A program made the translations under genes and the position numbers. Below the pieces are notes generated by a model, which worked only from the letters and a program-made list of their open reading frames with translations, had not been told where the DNA came from and made no database searches. Positions 8,911 through 17,535 of a stretch of DNA of 46,337 nt are shown piece after piece. The first letter of the stretch is position 1. Every line of letters begins with the position of its first letter. The stretch lies in the NCBI GenBank assembly GCA_028819345.1, contig JAPPLW010000100.1:1-46337 (forward strand). The letters run 5' to 3'. This stretch comes from a bacterium. GTDB taxonomy: Bacteria > Actinomycetota > Acidimicrobiia > Spongiisociales > ZC4RG35.

Positions 8911-10113
8911 TCAGCCCTCCGCTGCGATCGAAGCCGCCAGAGCCGCGCCGAACCGGGAAATCGCCTCGGCGGTCTCTTCGGCGGTGATGGTGAGCGGTGG
9001 GGCGAAGCGCACTGCATCGGGTCGGACGTTGTTCACCACCAACCCGAGTTCCAATGCCCGCTGGGTGGCGCCCGCCGCCCACTCGCCTTCCAGAACTGCT
9101 GCCAACAGCAATCCCCGACCCCGCACTTCCATTACGCCATCCAGGGCGCCCAGGCCCTCTGAGAACTGGCGGGAGCGCGCCCGGCAGTTGGCCAGCAAGT
9201 CGCGCTCGGCAATCTCGTCCAGCACCGCCAGGGCCGCTGCGCAGGGAACCGGTCCGCCCCCGAAGGTGGTGCCGTGGTCCCCGGGACCGAAAGCGGTAGC
9301 CACCTCCTCCCGCGCCATGCAGGCGCCGATCGCCAGACCGTTGGCCAGGGCCTTGGCCACCGTGGCGATGTCCGGCTCGAAACCCAGGCCCTGCCATGAG
9401 AACATGTGCCCCGTGCGCCCCATGCCTGCCTGGACGTCGTCGATGATCAACAGGACTCCCCTCCGGTTGCACATCTCCCGGACCTCCTGGAGAAACTCGG
9501 CCGGCAGGGGTATCACTCCCCCCTCGCCTTGGGTGGTCTCGATCATCACCGCTGCGGTGCGATCCGACACGGCGCGGTCCAGCGCGGCCATGTCTCCGGG
9601 AGGGACCTGAAAGAACCCGGGCGGGAGAGGCTCGAAGGTCTCCTGTTTGGCGGGTTGGCCGGTGGCGGCCAGAGTGGCCAGGGTGCGCCCGTGGAAAGAG
9701 TCAAGGAGAGAGATCACCTCGTAACAGTGCGCGCCGCGCCGCTTCTGGGCAAACCGCCGCGCCAGCTTGATGGCGGTCTCGTTGACGGTAGCCCCGCAGT
9801 TGGCGAAGAACACCCGGTCCAGCCCGGAGAGAGCGGACAGCCGTGCGGCCAGGCTCACCATCGGCTCGGTGTAGAAGATGTTGGAGACGTGAACCAGTTC
9901 CGACATCTGGGCGCGGGCGGCCTCCGCCACCCTCGGGTTGGCGTGTCCGACCGCCACCACCGCCAGGCCGGTGAGACAGTCCAGGTAGGACCGACCCTCC
10001 CGGTCGAACAACCAGACTCCCTGTCCCCGGGTGAACACCACAGGGGTCCGACCGTAGGCCGGGATGAGCTTGCGGTCGGCCTTCTCGATCCAAGCCGTGT
10101 TCTCTGAGTTCAC
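8911..10113 (-). CDS. argD: Acetylornithine aminotransferase (class III PLP enzyme)
   Basis: It makes N-acetylornithine from the semialdehyde using glutamate. It is a class III aminotransferase of 400 residues with the PLP Lys at 254 (TVAKALANG), SFHGRTLATLA (139-149) and IDDVQAGMGRTG (224-235). Several usually constant positions differ. NCGATVNE (105-112) replaces the common NSGAEANE. IDDVQ replaces DEVQ. TTQGEGG replaces PVQGEGG, and TTFGGGPVPCAA replaces STFGGNPL/VCAA. Position between argB and argR supports ArgD, but specificity could be altered or broadened (for example succinylated or related omega-amino substrates). Start ATG 10113 overlaps the argB stop as ATGA. Confidence 0.88.
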   Translation of the reverse strand: MNSENTAWIEKADRKLIPAYGRTPVVFTRGQGVWLFDREGRSYLDCLTGLAVVAVGHANPRVAEAARAQMSELVHVSNIFYTEPMVSLAARLSALSGLDRVFFANCGATVNETAIKLARRFAQKRRGAHCYEVISLLDSFHGRTLATLAATGQPAKQETFEPLPPGFFQVPPGDMAALDRAVSDRTAAVMIETTQGEGGVIPLPAEFLQEVREMCNRRGVLLIIDDVQAGMGRTGHMFSWQGLGFEPDIATVAKALANGLAIGACMAREEVATAFGPGDHGTTFGGGPVPCAAALAVLDEIAERDLLANCRARSRQFSEGLGALDGVMEVRGRGLLLAAVLEGEWAAGATQRALELGLVVNNVRPDAVRFAPPLTITAEETAEAISRFGAALAASIAAEG

Positions 10114-11015
10114 TGTTCCTCTCCTTCGTGATGAATGACCATGGTCCCTATCCCCTCGGGGGTGAACATCTCCAGCAGCAGCGCATGCTGGATCCGACCG
10201 TCCAGGACATGCGCCTGGGAGACGCCGCCTTTCATGGCTTCCACCACCGCCCGCAACTTGGGAAGCATCCCTCCCCGGAACCGGTCGACCATCATCACCA
10301 ACTCGGGCAGGGTCAACTTGGAGATGAGCGTGGAGGCGTCGCTGGGATTGCGATACACCCCCTCCACGTTGGTGAGGAACACCAGTTTCTGCGCTCCCAA
10401 AGCGGCGGCCAGGGCGCCCGCTACGGTGTCGGCGTTCAGGTTGTAGACCTCGCCGTCCAGACCTAGTCCCAACGGCGCCACCACCGGCGTCATCCCGCCA
10501 TCCACCAGGAATTCAACCAGAGCCGGATTCACCTCCACCAGATCGCCAACCCTTCCCAGGCGGTTGTCCAGCCGGCGACAGCGGAACAGGCCCGCGTCGA
10601 CGCCGTTCAAGCCCACCGCACTGGCGCCACTGGTCTCCAGGAGGCGGGCGATCTCCCCGTTGACCTCTCCTCCCAACACCCTCCGGACCAGCTCCATGGT
10701 GCGCGAATTGGTCACTCTCAGCCCGTCCACCCAGGTGGGAGCGATCCCCTCCCTCTTCATGGCTGCGGTGATCTGTGGCCCCCCTCCGTGAACCACCACC
10801 ATCTTTATCCCCACCTGGGAGAGAAGAGCCACGTCCCGGGCGAAGGACTGGGCAAAACTCGGGTCATCCATCGCCGATCCGCCGTACTTGACCACCACTA
10901 TGGTCCCCGAGAATCGGCGGATGTAGGGCAGGGCTTCCATGAGGATGGCAGCCTTTCCCATCGAAGAGGCGATGCGAGGCTTGAGGCGGGTAGGGGGGCT
11001 GTGGCCGGTGGTCAT
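10110..11015 (-). CDS. argB: Acetylglutamate kinase
   Basis: It phosphorylates N-acetylglutamate. It is an amino-acid-kinase fold with VVKYGGSAM (phosphate/ATP contact), VVVHGGGPQI (substrate loop), LNGVDAG and NLNADTVAGALAAALGAQKLVFLTNVEGV. Length 301 is typical. An N-terminal extension of about 20 residues before MGKAAILMEALPYIRRFSG may correspond to the arginine-sensing N-helix found in feedback-inhibited forms. The start ATG 11015 overlaps the argJ stop as ATGA, so translation is probably coupled. Confidence 0.96.
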   Translation of the reverse strand: MTTGHSPPTRLKPRIASSMGKAAILMEALPYIRRFSGTIVVVKYGGSAMDDPSFAQSFARDVALLSQVGIKMVVVHGGGPQITAAMKREGIAPTWVDGLRVTNSRTMELVRRVLGGEVNGEIARLLETSGASAVGLNGVDAGLFRCRRLDNRLGRVGDLVEVNPALVEFLVDGGMTPVVAPLGLGLDGEVYNLNADTVAGALAAALGAQKLVFLTNVEGVYRNPSDASTLISKLTLPELVMMVDRFRGGMLPKLRAVVEAMKGGVSQAHVLDGRIQHALLLEMFTPEGIGTMVIHHEGEEQ

Positions 11016-12178
11016 GACGGCTCCCCGTTGAATATGACGTATCCGGGGGTGAGGTCGCTGGTGAGAATCCGGGCGGTTCCCGGTCCTTCCCCGACAGTTA
11101 CGTCGACCTGGAAGTCTCCCGCCAACAACGGCTCGACGGCGGACAGGTCCACACCGGTGTGGATCCCTCCCCTCGCCACCGGCGTTCCCTGGTAGGTGAT
11201 GTCTATCCGGGACGCGTCCAGGGGCTCGCCACAGGCGCCGAGGGCGGCCACCAGCCGCCCCCAGTTGGGGTCTCCCCCGTAAAAGGAACAGCGCACCAGG
11301 TCCGAGTCGGCTATCGCCATCCCCATCCGACGGGCGGAGCCGTCATCCGGGGCGCCGCTCACCCGGATTGTCACCACACGAGTGCAGTCCTCTGCGTCCG
11401 CCACTATGTCACGGGCCAGCCGCGCGCACACCGTCCGCACCCCTTCTGTCAACTCCTCCGGTGACGGTTCGATCCCCGAACGGCCGGAAGCCATGAGTAT
11501 CACCGTGTCGTTGGTGGATTCGCATCCATCGATATTGATGCTGTTGAAGGTCTCCTCCACCGCCTCGGTGAGCACCGCCCTGAGCCGTGGGGCCGGGGCG
11601 ACGGCGTCGGTGGTGATCACCGCCAGCATGGTGGCCATGCTGGGACGGATCATCGCCGCCCCTTTGGCCATGCCTCCCACCCGGAATCCTCCGGGACCGG
11701 CGACTGCCGCCTCTTTGATGAAGGTGTCGGTGGTCATGAGCCCGGCCGCGGCTTCCCGTCCCGCCGATGGGCTTGAGGCAGCCCCGGCCACGAGAAGTTG
11801 CATGGCGGGAAGGATCTTGTCCATGGGCAACTGCGGACCGATCGGTCCGGTGGAGCAGACCAGCACCTCGGTGGCTTCGCACCCCACCTCCCCGGCCACT
11901 GCGGCGGCCATGTCATAGGCGGCCCGGTCGCCGGGTTCCCCGGTGGCTGCGTTGGCGCAACCGGAGTTGAGCGTCACTCCTCGGATCGCTCCTCCCGAGG
12001 CTTCCATGTGCCGACGGGAGAGTCGCACCGGCGCGGCGGCCGCGCTGTTCTGGGTGAACACCGCCGCGGCCGGCACCGGTTCCTCCGCGATCACCACGCT
12101 CAGGTCCGGAGCGCCGGAAGGCTTGATCCCCGCCGCCCCGCCCGATGCCCGAAACCCCCTGGGAAAGGTGACGCTCAT
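11012..12178 (-). CDS. argJ: Bifunctional ornithine acetyltransferase / N-acetylglutamate synthase
   Basis: ArgJ recycles the acetyl group from acetylornithine to glutamate and, in bifunctional forms, also makes N-acetylglutamate from acetyl-CoA. It is an Ntn hydrolase-like protein that cleaves itself before a Thr; the cleavage region KGAAMIRPSMATMLAVITTDA is intact with the Thr of MATML as nucleophile. The N-terminal LNSGCANAATG oxyanion-hole segment is present. ATG 12178 (MSVTFPRGF) overlaps the argC stop as ATGA and gives 388 residues, as in other ArgJ proteins. The Arg-rich frame extending upstream is an out-of-frame shadow of argC. Confidence 0.95.
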   Translation of the reverse strand: MSVTFPRGFRASGGAAGIKPSGAPDLSVVIAEEPVPAAAVFTQNSAAAAPVRLSRRHMEASGGAIRGVTLNSGCANAATGEPGDRAAYDMAAAVAGEVGCEATEVLVCSTGPIGPQLPMDKILPAMQLLVAGAASSPSAGREAAAGLMTTDTFIKEAAVAGPGGFRVGGMAKGAAMIRPSMATMLAVITTDAVAPAPRLRAVLTEAVEETFNSINIDGCESTNDTVILMASGRSGIEPSPEELTEGVRTVCARLARDIVADAEDCTRVVTIRVSGAPDDGSARRMGMAIADSDLVRCSFYGGDPNWGRLVAALGACGEPLDASRIDITYQGTPVARGGIHTGVDLSAVEPLLAGDFQVDVTVGEGPGTARILTSDLTPGYVIFNGEPS

Positions 12179-13197
12179 GGCATCCACCCGGTGGTGCCCA
12201 GGCCGGCTGCCTCGTCCAGGCCGAATACCAGGTTGGCGGCCTGGACGGCCTGGCCGGCTGCCCCCTTCAGGAGATTGTCCAGGGCAGCCTGTGCGATCAC
12301 CATCCCGGTATGGGAATCGAAGAACGCCGTGACCAGGGCGCGGTTGGATCCCGCCACCCATCGTGTCTGGGGAGGACGATCAACGACATCCACCAGGGGG
12401 CGGCCTTCATACGCCTTGCCAAGGATTCCCAACAGGTCCTCCCGGTCTACCGAAGGATCTGCGGCGGGCATGGTCACCGTGGCCAGCAGCCCCCGCTGGA
12501 TGGGAAGAAGGTGGGGAGTGAACGTAACACGGGTGGAGACCCCGGCCATCTCCATGCCCATCTCGATCTCGGGCCGATGCCGGTGGGTCGCCACCCCGTA
12601 GGCCTGTGCTCCTTCCGCCACCTGGCCGAACATCAAGTCTGCCCGGAGTGACCGTCCCGCGCCCGACACGCCAGACAGGCAGTCGGCCACCACCGGGCCC
12701 GAGGTCAGCCCGCCCGCCAGCAGCGGCACGGATGCAAGCATCACGGCGGTCGGATAACAGCCCGCCAGGGCTACCCGCCGGGCTCCTTCCAAGCTGAACA
12801 ACTCCGGCAGGCCATATCGCCACACGCCGAGACGCTCGGGGGCCGGATGGGGAGCGCCATAGGCGGTCTCGTAACGCTCCCACGTGTCAAACCGGTAGTC
12901 AGAACCCAGGTCGAACACGGCTGTGCCTCTCTCCGCCAACTCGTGCCCCAACCCATAGGATGCCCCGTGGGGCAGGGCCAGGAAGGCCGCGTCCACCGAG
13001 GGGATGTCCTCGGGAACCGTGGGTGACATCAACCGATCGCCCTCGGAGAGGTGAGGATGCACCTCCCCCAGCGAGACGCCGGCCCGGCTATGGGCGCCGA
13101 GCCACACCAGGTCGAAGACCGGGTGGGCATCCAGCAGCCGGATCAACTCCCCACCGGCATACCCGGACGCGCCGATCACCGCAGCAGTGAGTTTCAC
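12175..13197 (-). CDS. argC: N-acetyl-gamma-glutamyl-phosphate reductase
   Basis: ArgC reduces N-acetylglutamyl phosphate with NADPH. The N-terminal nucleotide-binding motif VIGASGYAGGELIRLL and the catalytic Cys in LAGCYPTA are present, as are the LPHGAS and HRHRPEI (substrate His) segments. Length 340 is normal. The start is GTG 13197, with AAGGA about 10 bp upstream. It is the first gene of the arg operon; the 61 bp between it and the upstream lipoprotein stop hold the candidate ARG box. Confidence 0.95.
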   Translation of the reverse strand: MKLTAAVIGASGYAGGELIRLLDAHPVFDLVWLGAHSRAGVSLGEVHPHLSEGDRLMSPTVPEDIPSVDAAFLALPHGASYGLGHELAERGTAVFDLGSDYRFDTWERYETAYGAPHPAPERLGVWRYGLPELFSLEGARRVALAGCYPTAVMLASVPLLAGGLTSGPVVADCLSGVSGAGRSLRADLMFGQVAEGAQAYGVATHRHRPEIEMGMEMAGVSTRVTFTPHLLPIQRGLLATVTMPAADPSVDREDLLGILGKAYEGRPLVDVVDRPPQTRWVAGSNRALVTAFFDSHTGMVIAQAALDNLLKGAAGQAVQAANLVFGLDEAAGLGTTGWMP

Positions 13198-13228
13198 TTG
13201 AAGTCAGTCCTTTGCATCGGGACAACTA

Positions 13229-13246
13229 TATACGAATATGCGCATA
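13229..13246. promoter_or_regulatory. Candidate ARG box (ArgR operator) before argC
   Basis: TATACGAATATGCGCATA is an 18-bp imperfect palindrome (7 of 9 half-site positions match), AT-rich and 32-49 bp upstream of the argC start. ARG boxes in other bacteria are 18-bp imperfect palindromes of this size in front of argC. With argR in the same operon, feedback repression by arginine is the simplest reading. Operator identity is inferred from position and symmetry, not from a consensus scan. Confidence 0.55.
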
Positions 13247-13258
13247 ACGTCAAAGTCG

Positions 13259-14983
13259 TTACGGGTTCGGAGAATACTCCTCGTGCCCTAGCGGATACAG
13301 GCCTCGTTCAGGCATGGGGGGCGGCAACGGATCGTAGAGCCAGGACTCCACCAATTCCCGCGCCGCGGTGCCCCCGGTTTCCTCCACCAGCGACAAGAAC
13401 TCGGCGGTCGTTGCGTTTCCGTATCGATGGGTGTCATGCCAGGTTCTGAGCAGGCCGAAGAAGGTCGAGTCGCCCAGGTGGTCGCGCAGAGCGACCAGGG
13501 TGAGGGCTCCCCTTCCATACACCGAATAGTTGAAGAGGTCATCGGCGGGAGGCCGGCCGGGGGGATAGAACTGCCGGGCCGCCATGGCGGTCGCCCTCTC
13601 GATGGCTTCGGTGGTGTCGCCCCACAGGAAGAACTCCCCGGAGAACAGGCCGTAATTGTTCGCCACCTCACGGTCGTAGTCGATCACCCCAAAGATCTCT
13701 TCCGTCCAGAGCCACTCCGACAGGGTGGCTGGGCCCTCGTTGAGCCAGATGTCGCTCCAGTCCGCCACCGACACCGAGTCGCCGAACCACTGGTGGGCGA
13801 GTTCGTGAATGACAACGGTCTCCTGGACCGCAGAAAGGTCATAGGTGGGGAGGGTCTGGTGCTCCAGGGCCAGCCCCAGTCCGGCGTCGACCACCATGGA
13901 GCCCAGCGACTCGAACGGATAGGGTCCGAACAGCCCGGCCAGGAAGCGCAGCATGTGATGCTGGTCGGTGAAGGGATCGAGCAACTCGGGGTCCAGGTCC
14001 TCGGGATACCAGGTGGTGATTTCCAGGCCCAGGGGGTCGGGTTCGGAGCGGGACGCAAACTGCCCGATGCCAAGGGGGATCAGATAGGGGGCCACTGGGT
14101 GTTCCATCGACCACCGGAACACCGTGTACTGCTCGTCCTCCCGCACCTCCTCGAGAGTTCCACCCGAAACAACCGTCCACCCCACGGGGACCTCCGCCTC
14201 CACGGTCACCAGCGCCTTGTCCAGGGGATGGTCATTGAAGGGCGCCAAGGCGGCGGAACCGTCCGGCTCGTTCATCATGAAGAAGATCTCCTCATCTGAG
14301 GACCAGCGGCCTCCGGAGGTGAACCCCTGAATCGCTCGGGCAGGCCGGGAGGCCACCACCCCCTGGTAGGAGACCACCACCGTCATCGGCTCTCCCTCAC
14401 CGAGTGCCTGGGAGGGTACGATGATCAACTCTTCGGAGACTTGCTCATGGTCCGCCGGCGCGCCGTTGACCGTCACCGTCTCGGTCTCCATGCCGAAGAA
14501 GTCCAGGCTGAACAGGTCAAGATCGGCGGTGGCCACCGCCGCGATGGTGGAGGACCCCGAAAGCCAGCCCGTCTCCGGGTCGAAGCGGAACTCGATCAGG
14601 TAGCTCTCCACGTCGTAACCGGAGGCGCCGAGAGTCGGATAGAGGGTGTCGCCTATCCCCTCACGTCCCAGCGTCTGCAGAAGCTCCCACAGAGTGGGCT
14701 CCGGCGGGATGGTGGTGGTAGTGGTGGTCGTGGAGGTGGGCGGTGACGTCGTGGTCGGAGGAGAGGTAGTGGGCGGAGATGTGGTGGTGGTGGTCGTGGG
14801 CGCCGCGGTGGTGGGCGGGGCCGTGGTAGTGGGCGCGCTGGTCGTCGACGCTGTGGTGACGGGCGGCGCATCTTCGACTCGGGTCTCGGCAGGCGCTGTA
14901 GGGGCCACAGTTGGGCGCCCATCGCAAGAGGCGATAAACACCAAGCCACCCAGCAACGCCGCGACCGCGACCAGTCTCTTCAT
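13259..14983 (-). CDS. M1-family zinc metallopeptidase lipoprotein with Thr/Pro linker
   Basis: This is a predicted surface-anchored aminopeptidase-like enzyme. The start ATG 14983 (MKRLVAVAALLGGLVFIASC) gives a lipoprotein signal with Cys20 as lipidation site; an in-frame upstream start would bury the signal. A Thr/Pro-rich spacer (about 44-94) precedes the M1 N-terminal beta domain. The zinc motif HELAH (393-397) with the third ligand Glu416 (WLNEGPATLSEWLW) is complete. GLALEHQTLPTYD takes the place of the GAMEN loop, as in actinobacterial M1 enzymes. The protein has 574 residues, shorter than PepN because it lacks the large C-terminal helical domain. The start overlaps the cca stop as ATGA. 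The substrate is unknown. Confidence 0.88.
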   Translation of the reverse strand: MKRLVAVAALLGGLVFIASCDGRPTVAPTAPAETRVEDAPPVTTASTTSAPTTTAPPTTAAPTTTTTTSPPTTSPPTTTSPPTSTTTTTTTIPPEPTLWELLQTLGREGIGDTLYPTLGASGYDVESYLIEFRFDPETGWLSGSSTIAAVATADLDLFSLDFFGMETETVTVNGAPADHEQVSEELIIVPSQALGEGEPMTVVVSYQGVVASRPARAIQGFTSGGRWSSDEEIFFMMNEPDGSAALAPFNDHPLDKALVTVEAEVPVGWTVVSGGTLEEVREDEQYTVFRWSMEHPVAPYLIPLGIGQFASRSEPDPLGLEITTWYPEDLDPELLDPFTDQHHMLRFLAGLFGPYPFESLGSMVVDAGLGLALEHQTLPTYDLSAVQETVVIHELAHQWFGDSVSVADWSDIWLNEGPATLSEWLWTEEIFGVIDYDREVANNYGLFSGEFFLWGDTTEAIERATAMAARQFYPPGRPPADDLFNYSVYGRGALTLVALRDHLGDSTFFGLLRTWHDTHRYGNATTAEFLSLVEETGGTAARELVESWLYDPLPPPMPERGLYPLGHEEYSPNP

Positions 14984-16419
14984 TCCTGAGGAGGAGGGCC
15001 CGGGTCTTCCCAGCCCTGGTCTATAGCCCACTTGCGGGCGATCGCCAGCGCCTCGTGCTCTGAATAGGGACCCTCCTCTATGCGCTTCTCCAGGAGGATC
15101 TTCATGATCTCACCCACTTTCGGGCCCGGAGAAATCCCCAGATAGGACATGATCCGGTAACCGTTGACCGGCGGGCGAAGACGCTCCAGGTCCTCCTTCT
15201 CCCTGAGCTCTGCGATACGTAGCTCCAGTTGATCGATCCGATTCTGGATAGTGGCGGCCCGTCGCTGGTTGACGGTGGTCACATCGCAGCGAACCAACTC
15301 GTTCAGGTCCTCCAGAAGCGGTCCGGCATCCCGCACGTAGCGACGGACCGCCGAGTCCGACCACCCCATCCTCAGGGTGTGGGGACGCAGATGCAACTCC
15401 ACCAGCCGCGTCACGTCGTCTATAACCGCCCGCCGATACCTCAGTTCCTCCAGACGGCGGCGGGCCAGTCGGGCGCCCACCACCTCGTGATGGTGAAAAC
15501 TGACCCCCTTGGATCCGTAAGTGCGGGTGTCGGGCTTGCCGATGTCGTGGAGCAGGCAGGCCAGCCGCAACACCAGTCGTGGAGAGGCCTTTTCCACCAC
15601 CGCCAAGCTGTGGGCCAGAACGTCCTTGTGACGGTGGCGGGGATCCTGTTCCATCTCCAAGGAGGAGAGCTCGGGCAAGAAATGCTCGGCCAACCCGGAT
15701 CTCACCAGGCCCAACAGGGCGTCGCCGGGATGCGGGGCGGTGAGCAACTTGCTGAGTTCGTCCCTGATCCTCTCGGCCGACACTATCTGGAGACGACCCG
15801 CCATCTCGGCCACGGCCTGCAGGGTGGGGGCGGCGGGTTGGAACTCCAGCGTCGCCCAGAAACGAAAGAGGCGAAGCATCCGCAGCGGATCGTCGGCGAA
15901 GGTCTTCTCCGGGGAGGTGGGTGTGGTCAGGACCCGCCGGGCAAGATCGGCAAGTCCTCCGAACGGATCGACCATCTGGGCGTCAGGAACCTTGATCGCC
16001 AAAGCGTTCACGGTGAAGTCCCTCCGCTCGAGGTCCTCTTCGATGGTGTTGGAGAAAGAGACCTCCGGATGCCGGCTGTCGGTGCGATACACATCCCTCC
16101 GGAAGGTGGTTATCTCAAGGGTGTTTCCGTCCCTTATGCCCGCCACTGTCCCGAAGGCCTCGCCGGTGGTGTAAACCTTTTCGGCCCAGCCTTCAAGAAT
16201 CGCCTTGATCTGCGGTGGGCGGGCGTCGGTGGCGAAGTCGTATTCGCTGCCCGAGCCAGGATTGGCGTGGGCCAGGAAAGCATCCCTCACCGTGCCTCCC
16301 ACCAGGTAGAGCTGGTGGCCGAACTCCGCGAAGCGGCGACCCAGCAGACCGGGGATCTGCCCGGCGGCCAACAACCACGTCAGTCTTTCGGGGATCACCG
16401 GCTCAATGTTGGTAGGCAT
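14980..16419 (-). CDS. cca: CCA-adding-type tRNA nucleotidyltransferase (PcnA/Cca family)
   Basis: It probably adds or repairs the 3' CCA of tRNAs. The nucleotidyltransferase head has LVGGTVRDAFL and the metal-binding E-Y-D-F-A-T-D, followed by RRDFTVNALAI and DDPLRMLRLFRF. An HD domain (LRLACLLHDIGKPDTR, FHHHEVVGARLARRRLEELRYRR) follows, as in actinobacterial PcnA-type enzymes. I choose ATG 16419 (MPTNIEPVIPERL), giving 479 residues; open frame continues upstream without homology. tRNA-Ile in this window has no encoded CCA, so the cell needs such an enzyme. The gene's position beside the trxB-cwlM cluster matches mycobacterial synteny. A poly(A) polymerase role cannot be excluded by sequence alone. 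Confidence 0.9.
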   Translation of the reverse strand: MPTNIEPVIPERLTWLLAAGQIPGLLGRRFAEFGHQLYLVGGTVRDAFLAHANPGSGSEYDFATDARPPQIKAILEGWAEKVYTTGEAFGTVAGIRDGNTLEITTFRRDVYRTDSRHPEVSFSNTIEEDLERRDFTVNALAIKVPDAQMVDPFGGLADLARRVLTTPTSPEKTFADDPLRMLRLFRFWATLEFQPAAPTLQAVAEMAGRLQIVSAERIRDELSKLLTAPHPGDALLGLVRSGLAEHFLPELSSLEMEQDPRHRHKDVLAHSLAVVEKASPRLVLRLACLLHDIGKPDTRTYGSKGVSFHHHEVVGARLARRRLEELRYRRAVIDDVTRLVELHLRPHTLRMGWSDSAVRRYVRDAGPLLEDLNELVRCDVTTVNQRRAATIQNRIDQLELRIAELREKEDLERLRPPVNGYRIMSYLGISPGPKVGEIMKILLEKRIEEGPYSEHEALAIARKWAIDQGWEDPGPPPQE

Positions 16420-16450
16420 CGATCCGCAATTGCTCAGGGTTTTGGCTCTT

Positions 16451-17461
16451 TCACCCCGACACCCGGTCATGGATGTCCACCAGCCGCTCCAGTACGCGGT
16501 GGCTGCCGGCAGGGGAGAGCTGGGTTGGAGGCGAGCCCTGATAGGACCTGCCGGCCACTCCCAGGAGCATCGCCTGGGTGGATCCCGCAATGGCGTCCAG
16601 GTCATAGCCGCCTTCGAGGAAGATCAGGATCCGGTTGGATGAAACGAGTTCCAGCAACTGTTCTGCCATGAAGTGGTAGTCGCCTTCGGTCAATCGCACA
16701 CCTGCCAAAGGGTCCAGGTGATGGGCGTCGAACCCGCAACTCACGAGAATCCAATCGGGGGCATATCGGCGCAGGCGTGGGATCACCATCTCCCGGAAGA
16801 GCCTCTTATACACGTCGCCGCCCGTCCCGGCCGGCAGCGCCGCATTGATGGTGTATCCCTTCCCCGGTCCTGCACCCACCCGGTCGAGAGCCCCTGTGCC
16901 CGGGTAGTAGGGCCATTGATGGGCGCTGATATAGAACACATCGGGATCGTGTTCGAACTCGGCCTCCGTTCCGTTGCCGTGATGCACATCCCAGTCGATG
17001 ATCGCCACCCGGTCCCCCCGGCCCTGGAGATACCGGGCGGTTATCGCGGCGTTGTTGAACAAACAGAATCCCATCGCCCGATCTCGAAGGGCATGGTGAC
17101 CGGGGGGGCGCACCGCCAGCAGGGCCACCGAATCCGTTTCTCCCTCGAGAAGGCCGACCGCATGCGGTCCCGATCCTGCCGCGCGAACAGCCGCTTCCCA
17201 CGAATCGGGGCCTGCCGCGGTGTCAGGATCGAACCGGCCCCCTCCAGCCGCGATCACGTCACGGACACCCGAGACGTAGGCGGGAGTATGGGCCAGTCCC
17301 AAGAGGTGATCATCAGCTTCCGGCGGCTCCACCCTTTCGGTCTCGAGGCCCGAGGCAACCACTCCCCTCTCAACGGCCCCCAGCCGGGCCGGTCGTTCCG
17401 GGTGATGGGGCCCGGCCTGGTGCCGGTAGAAGGCGGGATGGGTCAGGTAGAGAACTCTCAC
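16451..17461 (-). CDS. Histone deacetylase-family (AcuC/APAH-like) amidohydrolase
   Basis: This is a zinc-dependent deacetylase of the HDAC superfamily, 336 residues. Conserved elements in order are HPERPARLGAVE, HTPAYV, RPPGHHA (general-base His pair), GFCLFNNAAI, IIDWDVHHGNGTEAEF (zinc ligands), ISAHQWPYYPGTG, VSCGFDAHHLDPLAG (third zinc ligand) and EGGYD (catalytic Tyr). In bacteria such enzymes deacetylate proteins (acetyl-CoA synthetase, as AcuC) or acetylpolyamines; nothing nearby decides which. The start is GTG 17461; no Shine-Dalgarno sequence is visible, so it may be leaderless or poorly expressed. It is divergent from the pseudokinase gene, with 74 bp between the two starts. Confidence 0.9.
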   Translation of the reverse strand: MRVLYLTHPAFYRHQAGPHHPERPARLGAVERGVVASGLETERVEPPEADDHLLGLAHTPAYVSGVRDVIAAGGGRFDPDTAAGPDSWEAAVRAAGSGPHAVGLLEGETDSVALLAVRPPGHHALRDRAMGFCLFNNAAITARYLQGRGDRVAIIDWDVHHGNGTEAEFEHDPDVFYISAHQWPYYPGTGALDRVGAGPGKGYTINAALPAGTGGDVYKRLFREMVIPRLRRYAPDWILVSCGFDAHHLDPLAGVRLTEGDYHFMAEQLLELVSSNRILIFLEGGYDLDAIAGSTQAMLLGVAGRSYQGSPPTQLSPAGSHRVLERLVDIHDRVSG

Positions 17462-17535
17462 GGTCGCATCAGATAGTCTGGCGCGACGGCCCTTACCTTT
17501 GGAACCTTCGGGTCGATAATCTTCGAGTACAACCA

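Noticed and set aside
14690..14860. GGTGGT/GTGGTC-like repeats as a tandem DNA repeat or CRISPR
   Set aside because: They encode the Thr/Pro stalk of the M1 lipoprotein in frame; no spacer-repeat structure.
15229..16671. Long plus-strand open frame opposite the cca gene
   Set aside because: Antisense to the conserved nucleotidyltransferase; sequence is low-complexity-like and has no domain.
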